A stretch of 60,000 nucleotides of DNA from contig WPIO01000034.1 of the NCBI GenBank assembly GCA_009760855.2, positions 3,717,501 through 3,777,500 on the forward strand, in the 5' to 3' direction. The notes beneath the pieces are model-generated. The model did not search any database. It worked only from the letters and a program-made list of their open reading frames with translations, and was not told where the DNA came from. The position numbers and the translations under genes were made by a program. This document shows, piece after piece, positions 44,942-54,802 of this stretch. The DNA is from Cristatella mucedo (lineage: Eukaryota; Bryozoa; Phylactolaemata; Cristatellidae). The stretch's first letter is position 1. Every line of letters starts with the position of its first letter.

Positions 44942-45799
44942 ATGGAAAATGTTACAAAGATTAATGGTAATATTTTCAGTGATCTTGATGCTAATGGAAA
45001 TGGCATTACAAATCTTGGTTTTCCAGTAAATGATGGAGATGCAATAAGATTAGATATGCTCTTAATTCAAACTTTTTTAATACTGTAGCAAGTAATGTTT
45101 CAGGAGAAATAGCTTCTGTTTCTAACTTATCTGACTTACTTCCAAAGAATAGTGCAAAACTGTTATCCCAGTTAAACTGTAAAAACATTAAAGGAATGTC
45201 TGGAAGATCTGTTGACGGAACTGCATATCAAGATTCTAGGCCTTACAAAGTAATAAACTATGGATTGCTAAAAAGTATGACTCGAGTTTTCAATGGCAAC
45301 TCTAATAGTACTCTTGATCTAGGATCAAACAGAATTACCTCTTTGAAAAATTCAGATGTTGTAACAAAGCAATCTGTTGATTCTTATAAATGTTCTACTT
45401 TGTATTTAAGGCTTACTGGTTTTACAAATGCTTCAACTATTGTTCCGTTAAATATATTTAATATTAATGTTAATGGAACTGGAGCAGAAAGTTCTAAATT
45501 AAGAGCAACTCCTGCTGATATGGCAGCTTTTAATCAGCAAGGAAATATAATCGGCTGTGCAACACCTTATAAAACTTTTGTTCGTGGCCCAGTAACAAGC
45601 TTTCAAACAGTATCTAGTATACTCTGGTGTTCTAATACTACTGGAGTGTTTTTAGAGTTAACTAGTGAAAACACTTATGGTGTTTCTGGTACTCTCCTTT
45701 TAGTAATAAATATTGATGGATCATGCGCTTATATGATTATTAATTTGAATGTTGCAAGTAATATTACATACATTGGTTTTTATTATTACTATTGTTTAG
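44942..45799 (+). pseudogene. Phage-type fibre protein 1 of Element 1, frameshifted
   Basis: The N-terminus DLDANGNGITNLGFPVNDGDA is the repeat typical of bacteriophage tail fibres (NxITNLxxPxxxxDA). The frame breaks near 45064. A second shaft repeat GSNRITSLKNSDVVTKQSVD and the beta-rich head (LYLRLTGFTNASTIVPLNIF) then follow to a likely stop at 45797-45799, with another frame change near the end. The next fibre ATG (45801) begins two bases later. Receptor binding is inferred. Confidence 0.7.
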
Positions 45800-45800
45800 A

Positions 45801-46640
45801 ATGTCGCTTGGATATCGTAGAAAAGGATCTAGCCAAAAAAATTATATTCGTAAAACTGGAGATATTATGAATGGTACTTTAAATGTGAATCGAAACCTAA
45901 TAAAAAATCTTGGAGATCCTGTTGATTCTACATATGCTGTAAATAGAAAGTATATCGATGCAAACTTTGTTACAAAAGTATCTAGGGGAACAACTGCTGA
46001 TGGTGATATTGATGTGAACAATCATAGACTGATAGGTCTTGCTAATCCTGCTAATCCAAGTGATGCTGCTACAAAAGATTATGCTGATACAAAAATTTCA
46101 AAAACTGGTGGATTTATTAATGGTACACTATATGTCAATCAATTAGTTGTTAATAATAACGATGCTCCTCCAGGTGAGTATGATGGTGTTAATAGTAAAA
46201 TTGCTTCTGATAATTTTGTTAGATTAAACGGTAGAACTATTAATGGACCTTTAAATATGGGTTCCTTTCCAATTATCATAAGAAATGATCCTGTAAATCC
46301 TAATGATGGTGTAAATCTCAGTTACTTACAAAAAGTAAATGGAAAGGTTGCAACTGTAAAATTTAAAGGAATTATGGATGGTTCTTTAACTACAAAAATA
46401 TATGGAAAAACATTTAATGGTAGATGGATTGCTGAAATTAGCAATATTACAGTTACTAATGGCATATTTATTCTTGCAGTAAAATATAACGATACTGGTC
46501 TAAGTAGTTTTTCAACAAAAGTACTTATGCCTATACCATCCACACTAACAACACAGGATGATCAGTTGTATGGTGGATATATTTTAACTTCAAATAAAAG
46601 GATAGCTACCGGTTCTACTTTTATATGTGGACCAAGATAG
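45801..46640 (+). CDS. Phage-type fibre protein 2, 279 aa, intact
   Basis: ATG 45801 follows GTTTAGA, overlapping the end of fibre 1. The shaft has at least four repeats: NRNLIKNLGDPVDSTYAVN, NNHRLIGLANPANPSDAATK, a variant around GGFINGTLYVNQL, and GSFPIIIRNDPVNPNDGVN. The head domain starts at about VATVKFKGIMDGS and ends YGGYILTSNKRIATGSTFI. The DAATKxYAD pattern is the classic phage tail-fibre repeat, predicted to form a trimeric beta-structured shaft. The intact frame beside broken neighbours is notable. Confidence 0.8.
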   Translation: MSLGYRRKGSSQKNYIRKTGDIMNGTLNVNRNLIKNLGDPVDSTYAVNRKYIDANFVTKVSRGTTADGDIDVNNHRLIGLANPANPSDAATKDYADTKISKTGGFINGTLYVNQLVVNNNDAPPGEYDGVNSKIASDNFVRLNGRTINGPLNMGSFPIIIRNDPVNPNDGVNLSYLQKVNGKVATVKFKGIMDGSLTTKIYGKTFNGRWIAEISNITVTNGIFILAVKYNDTGLSSFSTKVLMPIPSTLTTQDDQLYGGYILTSNKRIATGSTFICGPR

Positions 46641-46683
46641 TTAGATAAAGATGTATATATTACTATTTATATAGCAGTATTAT

Positions 46684-47771
46684 AATGCTTAGCAGAAAAG
46701 ATTTACAGATGACTGGAACGTTTAATATGTCTGAAAATAGAATAGTAAATCTTGTAAATAATATAGATCCGTTGGAAGCTGTTGGAAAATTGTTTGCTGA
46801 TAACAACTATGTAAGAAAAGATTCAGATCAGTTTATAAGAGGAAACATATCTGCAAACTAAAAAAAATTTTGTTAATGTAACAAATCCAATTAACGGAAA
46901 TGGTATTGCAACAAAAGAATATCTCGATCAAAAAGCAGGAGCTCAAGATCACTGGATCACTGGAACATTGACTGCAGATTCAGTTATTCAGTACTATACT
47001 TCCTAACGCTTTTACAATGTCTAGCCTTGCAGTGTCTTACTTAAAAAAATACATAATAGACCTATGGTAGGAAGATTGAGCCTTGATAGTGTAACTAATC
47101 TTTCTAGTGGCGATAAATCATCTTTAGATAGATTATCTGATATGCCAGCAAGAAAAAAACTAAGCTATTCAAAGATAAAATTAAAAATAAAGGATCTTTA
47201 TGATGTTGCTAGGGGTTTACGCGGAGAAAGTTTTAAAATTTCTGACAACTTCAGATTAACAACTAGTTCTATTGAAACAAGTGATAGATCAATTATAATA
47301 CAAGATATTAATTTGACTAGAGTAAATTATTCGAATGTTAAAATAGCCTTCAAGACATCTTAAATAGATAGAAAAATTTTTATAGTTAGAAACTATTATC
47401 ACAAAATTTACTCACCAAATTTCTTAGTTTCTAATTTTCTTAATATTACATACTACGGCATTGAAGATGACTATATATTATTATTAAGTGATTATATAAA
47501 AGCTTCCTATACTTGTGATACTTTTGGGCTTACAGGATTTGAGTTATCTATGATTATTTAGTTTCCTGTTTTAAATTATGTTAGCAGTCTTGTAACTACA
47601 AGTAATTTAGATGTTATTGAGATTGATTTAATTGGTGATGTAGTTCCATTGACTCTGAATTCAATTAATATTACAGGTATGCCAGATGATATTAATCCTT
47701 TTAGCGTTTTATTTCCAATCGAAACTTTCTTTTATAAGCTCTGTTGGCACACTACATTCTTTTCCTGTTAA
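46684..47771 (+). pseudogene. Phage-type fibre protein 3, broken
   Basis: ATG follows TATATAGCAGTATTATA. The N-terminal shaft repeat is MSENRIVNLVNNIDPLEAVGK, with a frame change near 46855 leading to NPINGNGIATKEYLD. From 47064 the last frame is open to 47771 except for TAA 47361-47363 and a TAG near 47560. It contains a distinct head (SNFLNITYYGIEDDYILLL, INITGMPDDINPFSV). The head differs from fibres 1 and 2, so heads diversify while shafts stay alike. Confidence 0.6.
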
Positions 47772-47785
47772 CTGTTTAGTTAACT

Positions 47786-48079
47786 CTATTTTTTAGAGTA
47801 TGCTTCTGATTTAAGAGTATTTATTTTATCTATTTTCAAATCTATAGGAAACTCTGAAAAGATTGATCCATCTCTATTTTTTGTAAATATATATGCCATT
47901 TCTTTTTCTGAATGATCTACTCTTAAATCTTTGTATTCTAAAACTAATTTTAATGCTTCTAATAGTGTACTCCTGATATCTTCAATTCTTCCCATTGAAT
48001 ATGAGCAAATTTTTATATTCGTGAACTGCTGTCCTTGCGTAACTGTTAGACAATCTTTACTTCTAGTTTCTACATTCAT
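47786..48079 (-). CDS. Unknown small protein, 97 aa, intact
   Basis: ATG preceded by TTTATATAGAA. Hydrophilic, mixed alpha/beta, with STLLEALKLVLEYKDLRV and IFTKNRDGSIFSEFPIDL. No motif recognised. First of a minus-strand run of small genes between the fibres and the polymerase. Confidence 0.55.
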   Translation of the reverse strand: MNVETRSKDCLTVTQGQQFTNIKICSYSMGRIEDIRSTLLEALKLVLEYKDLRVDHSEKEMAYIFTKNRDGSIFSEFPIDLKIDKINTLKSEAYSKK

Positions 48080-48098
48080 TTCTATATAAATAAATTAT

Positions 48099-48636
48099 TT
48101 ACAGTGCGGTTGTAGGAATTGTATCAGAAACTGGGGCAGCTGGATCGACAACTGCTGGAGCAACTAGAGCGGCAAGAGCAGCGAGCGAGCGCTGCCTTTT
48201 GTCTGGCGCTAGTTCCATCAGAGATATGTCAGGTAGAATTGCATAGCATTCATCCTTAACAATCCCAGAGATATCCGGCCTAATTCCTGCAACGCCTGAG
48301 ATAATTGTTGAAAGTGTTGGTAGCTGATCAGCAATCCATGTAGTATATCCAGAGATTTCTCCAGGCGTATCAAGAAGAGTATAAACTTTTGATCTAACTG
48401 TTGCTTCAAGATCAGTTGTTACACTTGCCATTCCTGAAGTGATTACCTTTTGTGCTTCAATGTCACACTCGTCAATAAAACTTTTTAACAGACGTATCTG
48501 TCATAATTGAGATATCTGAGTCGAGTGTCTGATGATCATAAGCAGTCATTCTAGACTTTACAAGGTAGTCAACATAAGCTTTCAGCAGAGTTGCAGATGT
48601 GGCAAGATTTGGATCAGTTACTTCAGTTGCTGACAT
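48099..48636 (-). pseudogene. Unknown ~178-aa protein, frameshifted
   Basis: Likely start ATG 48634-48636 after AGTATAGGAA, with N-terminal NLATSATLLKAYVDYLVKS. The frame changes near 48490. The second part (110 aa) reads YTTWIADQLPTLSTIISG with an Ala-rich C-terminus ending PTTAL. Neutral, helical. Family not recognised. Confidence 0.5.
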
Positions 48637-48666
48637 TTCCTATACTATTACAAAAAATATACAAAA

Positions 48667-48933
48667 TTAATTAATCTGAACACCTTGTTTAGTTTTTGAC
48701 CTTTTCTCTGCTTCTATCAGCATTTCATTTATTTTACTTCTGCATTCCATTAGTTTATCGCAGGTATCACAAATCTCAACAAGAACTGCAGTGTAAGAGC
48801 TATCTAAATCTGGAATAGGCTTATCAAGTGAATGCTTGACAATTCTTTGATCGACTTTCTTTAATTTTTGTAGGCAAATTTTAAGAGCCATATCTCTTGA
48901 TTGTTCACAACTAAGAATTCTAGAAACATCCAT
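48667..48933 (-). CDS. Unknown helical protein, 88 aa, intact
   Basis: ATG after ATATTTACATAGA. Contains four cysteines (ILSCEQS, KICLQKL, VEICDTCDKLMECR) and helices throughout, ending EKRSKTKQGVQIN. No known family. It sits within the small-gene run. Confidence 0.5.
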   Translation of the reverse strand: MDVSRILSCEQSRDMALKICLQKLKKVDQRIVKHSLDKPIPDLDSSYTAVLVEICDTCDKLMECRSKINEMLIEAEKRSKTKQGVQIN

Positions 48934-48953
48934 TCTATGTAAATATAATTTTT

Positions 48954-49157
48954 TTATAGTTCATCTTCTTCGTTTGCGTAATCTAAATCCTCTTCAAAAC
49001 AGAATGCTTGTTCGTAACCATCCTCACATCCTGTCATATTCACTTTCATATTCAGATTCTTCTGGATTGTAATCAGGATCATCCTCGTTGTCAGACTCTT
49101 CATATTCAGATTCATTTTCAGTTTCAACATTTTCGTTTTCAATTTCAACTTTTTTCA
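48954..49157 (-). pseudogene. Short acidic protein, frameshifted
   Basis: From ATG 49155-49157 the frame is strongly acidic (MKKVEIENENVETENESEYE, followed by DNEDDPDYNPEESEYE). It stops near 49025; the acidic composition resumes in another frame (CFEEDLDYANEEDEL) to 48954. Possibly a DNA-mimic or basic-protein partner. No homology recognised. Confidence 0.4.
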
Positions 49158-49193
49158 TTTCAATAATAATGAATTTTATTTTTTAATATAAAT

Positions 49194-49340
49194 TTATTCC
49201 TGCCATCTCAAAAAAATTAACTCTTCTTCTGCTCTATCATACTCCATTTCTATTTTTAATTCATATAACTCTTTTGTTGTTTTTCGAATATCATGTTCAA
49301 CTTTTATTTTTGCTTCAGGTTCACTCTTTCGTTTCGGCAT
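49194..49340 (-). CDS. 48-aa charged protein, intact
   Basis: ATG 49338-49340 follows TTAATATAG. Reads MPKRKSEPEAKIKVEHDIRK and on to a Glu-rich end with LIFLRWQE, then TAA. Overlaps the 3' end of the polymerase frame by about 20 bp. Confidence 0.45.
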   Translation of the reverse strand: MPKRKSEPEAKIKVEHDIRKTTKELYELKIEMEYDRAEEELIFLRWQE

Positions 49341-52300
49341 CTATATTAATAGCACCAATATTGCAAGTATTACATCGTCCTGGATTTAAATTATTACTCA
49401 ACGCATCAGCAATTCTATAGTGACCATAAGCGTAGCTGCAGATTCCACAGTCCAACCAGTATCATTTTGAGTCGAAAGCTGATAGTGCTTTTTTTGTTTG
49501 TGTTATAGTATAAATATGATGATTTCTTGTTGGAAATCTAGATTGACTGAGATAAACATCTTTGCCAGTCTCAAGACATCCTAAATCTGAATGTGATAAA
49601 TATTTCTTTACAACATCCTTTTTTGTATCTTTAGCTTTCTTTGCTGAAAACTTCACTTCTGTACCATTATTTGTTGAAACTGATATTTGCATAGAATATA
49701 ATTTAGGTCTTAAGAAAACTCCCTCATCTAGTAAACAGAATTCTCTATCATAATTCCATTTTTATCTCTAATGAAATCTTTTGTTTCTGTGTCAATTGTA
49801 TATTTATCAGATCATCTTTAAATTTTCCTAAGCTTCCTTTATTTTTTCCATCATTTTCTCAAATCCATCTAATTTGCACACTTCTTGATTTTTTGGATAA
49901 GCAGAGAGATCTAGATAATCAATATAATTCTCAAAATCCTTATAAACATCATCTGTATTTATCTTCATGACTAAAGAATCAGTATCAGTATATGCAAGTG
50001 TCAGCGCATCTCCATAATTATCTTTCATTGTATTATAATAGAAGTCTTGCATTACTAATTTTGATATCTCAAGAATAGCAAAACCTAAGTAAATAGGTTT
50101 GTTAAGATAAATTTCAGGCTTTGTCGTTTCTATTCCAACAAGATCCACGTTGAAAAGTCTTCTATCTGTAAATCTTGCACTCAAAACTCTTTTATTTCAT
50201 GTTTCAACATCCTTATGGAACTTTAAATCAAATAGCTCAATGTTTATTCTCTCACATTTTCGATTGTCTTTACAAAGAATGCATTATTTCTTAACTTATA
50301 ATATTCCTTTTCAAACTCATCTTTTGCATCTTTTCTTCTCTCAATGTTATTTTTAATGTAACCGCTCAACCAATCACTTTGCGAAAAACTCATTACTCTA
50401 TGTATCTTTGTTAATATATACCCTCTTTCTCAGGCAAACTGTAAATTTCTATAATGAATAATGTAATTCTCTCTTGGTTTCAAATCAAGAATCAACTTCT
50501 CAACTTTACTTTCATGATAATCTTTAGCTAAAGTTTTATTTTGATAAGATGAATACTCATCTGTTGCAACTTCTCTCTTAATAGGTAAAATAGGATAATC
50601 GGAATAAACATTATGTAAGTCCTTTGGACAATGCATGTCAACCTCAAAAGCATAGCCAGTCTTTGAATTTTCTTTTATTCCTAGTATTTCTTTGTTTGTA
50701 AATGACTTAATCTGCTTTTCATCTATAAACTTAAAATTACTTGTTGGTAGGAATTGAGTCATCGCTGTTGCATAAAGCGAATTTGCATCGACATAGAGTA
50801 GCCAACTCTTCTTCTTTGTGCTATCATAATTAGATGCCATTTGGTGGTTCGCCTTAACGTGTCTGCAAGATGCTTGCGTTATACCTCCTCTTATTGCACT
50901 CTCAAAGAAATTGAAGTCTTCAAAGATTGATAATAAATCTAATCTAACTTTTGAAAATCTTAAACCCGCACACCAAGTTAAACCAGGAGCAGTAAAGAAA
51001 TTAGCAGAATCCAGACCATCTATTCTTTTTGAAAGGTGTCTAAAATGTTGAAAAACGTCGGCTAGTTGAAATACATCCATTTTAAATAGATATTGCTATA
51101 TTTTTCTAATGTATCTTCAGTTAGTGGGTCAATCTTCATTAATTTCCACACTTCTTGTGCTCTATCATAAGTCCACCCTAGTATATGTTAGAGGTTTCTT
51201 TGACTTTACAACATTATTAACTAAATCTGAGAGTCCTTTATTCATCAACTGAAGTGAATCTCTAAAACTAAGAGCTCCAATTTCAATGTTTATATATTTT
51301 TCCATATTATTTGCAATTACAATTTTTTTTAAAGTTTTTGACCATGAAACTCTTGAACTAACAACTGTGAATCATATCCTTTTAGATTATGTGTAAATAC
51401 AGGAAGCATAAACTTTTCTGGATTAATACTAACATTAAGATTACACTCGTTGTGTGCAGCACCTCGATATTTGCCAGTAAGATGGCAGTGATCTAAAACC
51501 TTATCATCTTTTAAATCTAAATTGCAAATATAACAAACAGTTGCTGTGTTGTATGCCTTACTCTCTTCACTGGTCATAGTCTCATAATTATATATCTTAT
51601 ACTGAGGAAGAATATCTCTCAACTCTTTTTTGATTGATTCTACTTCCTTTAGTAAATTCTGTACTAACTCTCTTACATTATTTGGTCCCTTAAGTAATTT
51701 AAAACGTCTTCTTTCTCCTTCGTAGTCTATAATTGTATATGCGCTTGAATATGGGATGTGTTTTTGAAAAGAAGCTTTTGGAATGCTACTATCTTCCTTA
51801 TCAGTCTTTCTTACATCACTAAGCAAAAATTCAAAGTCTGCATAAGCAACAAATGGACACCATAATGTTTTTGAGTATTCCTTAAAGTAGCATTTTTCTC
51901 CTTCCTCAGGCATTTTTATTCTAGACCTGCCATCATTTCCCTTCTTACATGCATCAATATGTTGTGCAAGTTTATCTTGAGAATAAAATCTGCAGATACA
52001 TCTCTTACAGGTTACTTGAGTGCCAAATCCCTTTGAGCTTCTGCAAAGTCCATTAGAATTCTTAAAGATTGCATAGTGAGAGACTGTCTTATCTTCATTG
52101 CTATATAACAGGAGATCTAAGTGCTTCTCATTTTCCTCATTGAAGAAGTGGGCTTAAATCTCTGCTGCAATACTCATAAACATTTATTGTAATGTCAAAC
52201 AGTTTTGCTAAAGTAGGTATATCTGAAACACTTAACGCTTGAGAATATCCAGGTCTTACATTAAACAAGTCTGTCAAAGTACGAATAAGATGGTTATATT

Positions 52301-53127
52301 ATTCAAAAAGTATCTTATTAAGATCTGCAATTGACTGTATGATTATCTCTAGGATGAAGAAATCTTAGTACACACCACAATGCGCAACAGTTATCTGATT
52401 CATTCTTTTTATTCAAGGTTGATCTCTTTTTCTCTAATCCTTTAGGCATAGGTAAATAACTCCCTCCAAAACGATGTCTAAAATGAGTGAACTTTGCATA
52501 TAAAGCATTAATTGCAGCCAGACTCCAACTTGATCCTTTCTCTAGCCATTCTTCAATCCTCTCCTTAAAAGAAGCGAACGGCATTTTAATAATAGACTCA
52601 ATATTACTAGTCCTATTTATCTTTACATTAGGTATGCCAGAAAATGGCTGATAGCAGAAAGCTCCGTTTTCCGATTCTAGAACTGGGGATACAATCATTG
52701 TCATTTTTATATCTTTCTTGTTCTTGAGTATATCCCTTATCACTCTAATAAGTGCATCGGCAGTTCTATCATAAATTTTATCAAAGTCTATTTCACTTTT
52801 ATCTAAACCAACTTACTCATAGTCCATAAACTTACCGTCGGATGACGTTTTACCTAAAAACCAACCATTCTCCTCAATTCTCATTAGTCTTCTTGATTCT
52901 CTCTCAAATGACCAGTGCATATTCTTTACTTCTTTACTTTTTAGAGGAATTTCTACTTTTTTATTTGGAATTACTTGCAAGCTAGATATCATTTTATCTA
53001 AACTAGCCTTTGAAAATGGATACTAAGGCAAAAGCCCTGTTCTTTTTCGTACTTCTTCTCTAACACGTCTAGCGTGATCGCTAAAATTTTCACCCTCACG
53101 TCGCATAACATAATCATTGTTAGACAT
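49321..53127 (-). pseudogene. Family B DNA polymerase of the protein-primed Polinton type, heavily broken
   Basis: Start ATG 53125-53127 (MSNNDYVMRREGENFSDHAR) lies after TTTATATAGTATAAG, directly inside the right TIR. Recognisable parts in order: N-terminal domain with FRHRFGGSYLPMPKGLEKK (52.45 kb); exonuclease motif VAYADFEFLL (about 51.84 kb); a zinc-like YICNLDLKDDKVLDHCHLTG; FTHNLKGYDSQLLVQEF; motif A LYVDANSLYATAM (about 50.8 kb); motif B YKLRNNAFF (about 50.28 kb); motif C LAYTDTDSLVMK (about 49.98 kb); and a C-terminal ITQTKKALSAFDSK. About 1,270 codons, but many stops and frame changes leave open blocks only at 52318-52743, 51329-51913, 50430-51080, 49828-50184 and 49462-49692. It would replicate the element; this copy cannot be active. 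Confidence 0.9.
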
Positions 53128-53149
53128 ATCTTATACTATATAAATTTTT

Positions 53150-53366
53150 TTTAAATCAAATTTTATTATGTTAGAGTGCGGTAGGATAAACAACGAAGTA
53201 GGCGAAAACACTACGCTGAGCGATAGCGAGTTTAGTGTTGAGCGAGTAGTTTGGTTTTGAACGTTATAGAGACTAGTGGTCTCAGACGAAGACCCTCGAT
53301 CGAGCTGTGCGAGATTGAGGGTCGAGGCTGAGCCCTAGGCTCTATAACGTTCAAAACATAACTACT
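53150..53366 (-). repeat. Element 1 right terminal inverted repeat
   Basis: Reverse complement of 31310-31526. It contains the same foldback (outer 122 bp), with a nested GACCCTC..GAGGGTC stem. Ends ..CATAACTACT, followed by CGCTG. Confidence 0.95.
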
Positions 53367-53812
53367 CGCTGCAGAGCGCTCGTACAGCGAACCACCTCTG
53401 ACGAAGTTCAAGGCTGAGCGGGGGGGGGGGGGGCGCGAGACTGACACTGCGGTTCGCGTCGCCCGCCGGTTGTCAAGCGGCTGCCTCGATAGACAGCAGC
53501 CACTTGTCTGTCCGCGACTCTCGGCCGCACCTGCAGCTGGTTCGCAGCGACGATGCGCGCCGACGGTTGCCCGGCGATTACGGCGAACCGTGGGCACGCC
53601 GCCGATACGCGGCCGCCCGCCGTGTGGCCGTGTGTCGGAGGAGAGCCACCGCGAGGTGGCGATCGGGTTGCAGCCGCCCGGCCGATGATCAGCAGTTCAG
53701 GAGATGCGCCCGCGCGCGTCTTTCTGAGTCGTCGTCGGTGGCGGCGGGTGAGTGCGCGCACGCACGCCGCACGCACGCCGCACGGCGGCTCCGACGCGTA
53801 GTCAGGCGACCG
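53367..53812. other. GC-rich host spacer between the two elements
   Basis: 446 bp of high-GC DNA with a 14-G run at 53420-53433. It contains overlapping long open frames on both strands that are typical of GC-rich non-coding DNA. No gene supported. Confidence 0.6.
53420..53433 (+). repeat. Poly-G run
   Basis: Fourteen consecutive G; a likely point of assembly uncertainty. Confidence 0.9.
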
Positions 53813-53987
53813 AGTAGATATAAAATGAATGGCATGTAGCCCAGGGCTCGATCGATTGACGTCATCAATTAAATAAATCGTCCTCATATAATAATCTCAC
53901 TCCGTTCGATTATCTTCGTCCGATTTATTTAATGGCTGCCGTCATCCTCGAGACCCTATTCTCCATACCCTTCATTTTATATCTACT
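53813..53987. repeat. Element 2 terminal foldback (imperfect palindrome, arms about 67 bp)
   Basis: AGTAGATATAAAATGAA..TAAATAAATCG pairs with CGATTTATTTAATGG..TTCATTTTATATCTACT, leaving a loop of about 40 bp. The layout parallels the outer part of Element 1's TIR, including the AGTAG end. Confidence 0.8.
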
Positions 53988-54173
53988 AAGAGTTGTTTAG
54001 GTTGATGTGACTATAAAATAAATAAAAATATTTAGTCTGTTTTTGAAATTCGCTCTCATGCTCTTCGCGCGGGGAGGCAAGCACGTTAACCATTGGTTCA
54101 ATAAGTCAACCGGCTGGGTGATTCATTCAAATTTGGTATATGAACTTTACCTGTACTTGCCCCTCCCCCTGTG

Positions 54174-54689
54174 TTACGCAATACTTACGCTTCCAAGTGC
54201 TGATTCATCTTGATATTCTAAAATACTTGTCATGCATTTGACAAACACTTTATAAAATAACAAAAACATTAAACCCCAAGCTGTGTCACCCTCTGGGCAT
54301 CGACACGAGCTCCCAAGAAAGATATAGGATAGACGGTCGAACAAGTCACCATTTAGGCATCGACTTGAACTAGGAGAGATTGACAAGAATAGACGGTCGA
54401 ACAAGTCACCCTCTGGGCATCGACTTGAACTATGGGAGAAAGATAAAGGATAGACAATAAATAATGAAGTGCCAATATAATTTTCGAGCTGTTGGATGGG
54501 TCTCACCCAACTCGACCCGTTAAAGATATCAAGCTCATCAAACATCGAATCGATGGACTCATTGATAACGTCTAACTCTTTATGTAGAATCTTAAAGTAC
54601 TCACGTATGGGTACTTCTTCTACAACTGCTAGATCGTCATCAAAATACTGATAATCGAAATCGAACGTTACTTCATAACTGGAGGCCAT
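54174..54689 (-). CDS. 171-aa protein with three 20-residue repeats, Element 2 left end, unknown
   Basis: The start MASSYEVTFDFDYQYFDD is acidic, followed by helices (FKILHKELDVINESIDSMF). Then come three 60-bp repeats (54285-54464) encoding SSSRCxxGDLFDRL(F/S)x(I/F) variants, and a hydrophobic Leu/Phe/Cys-rich end. No homologue at the left of Element 1, which carries different ORFs there. Base composition is less AT-rich than the rest of the element, so it could be host-derived. Function unknown. Confidence 0.5.
   Translation of the reverse strand: MASSYEVTFDFDYQYFDDDLAVVEEVPIREYFKILHKELDVINESIDSMFDELDIFNGSSWVRPIQQLENYIGTSLFIVYPLSFSHSSSRCPEGDLFDRLFLSISPSSSRCLNGDLFDRLSYIFLGSSCRCPEGDTAWGLMFLLFYKVFVKCMTSILEYQDESALGSVSIA
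54285..54464. repeat. Three 60-bp tandem repeats
   Basis: Units at 54285, 54345 and 54405 each begin GTCACC(CTC/ATT)T(G/A)GGCATCGAC; units one and two end GATAGACGGTCGAACAA-like, unit three diverges at its end. Confidence 0.9.
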
Positions 54690-54802
54690 TTTGGAAAGGA
54701 AGATAACTACTACTCACGTGATATATCAGGAATTTCACAACGGTCTAAACTTAGTATATGACGTAATACGATTGATAAAATGATTTTTATTAATATAGGA
54801 CA

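Larger units (their letters stand above)
31310..53366. mobile_element. Element 1: complete Polinton/Maverick-like (adintovirus-like) integrated virus-transposon, 22,057 bp
   Basis: Bounded by 217-bp TIRs starting AGTAGTTATG and flanked by a 5-bp direct repeat CGCTG (31305-31309 and 53367-53371). Gene content is the Polinton core: rve integrase, major capsid, penton-like proteins, FtsK/HerA ATPase, adenain-like protease and a Polinton-type family B polymerase reading inward from the right TIR. Base composition falls to about one-third GC at the TIR edge. Most core genes carry stops or frameshifts, so it is a decayed or partly mis-assembled copy. The terminal dinucleotide AG..CT fits Polintons; their usual duplication is 6 bp, here I see 5. 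Confidence 0.93.

Noticed and set aside
31310-53366. Mavirus-like virophage or herpesvirus-type assignment
   Set aside because: Capsid, integrase and polymerase motifs are of the animal Polinton/adintovirus kind; only the promoter style recalls mavirus.
53232-53887. 159-aa and 121-aa GC-rich frames between the elements
   Set aside because: Overlapping frames on both strands in GC-rich DNA, with no motif and no homology recognised; they run across the G run and TIR ends.
54285-54464. CRISPR-like array
   Set aside because: Contiguous 60-bp tandem units without unique spacers, in eukaryotic DNA.
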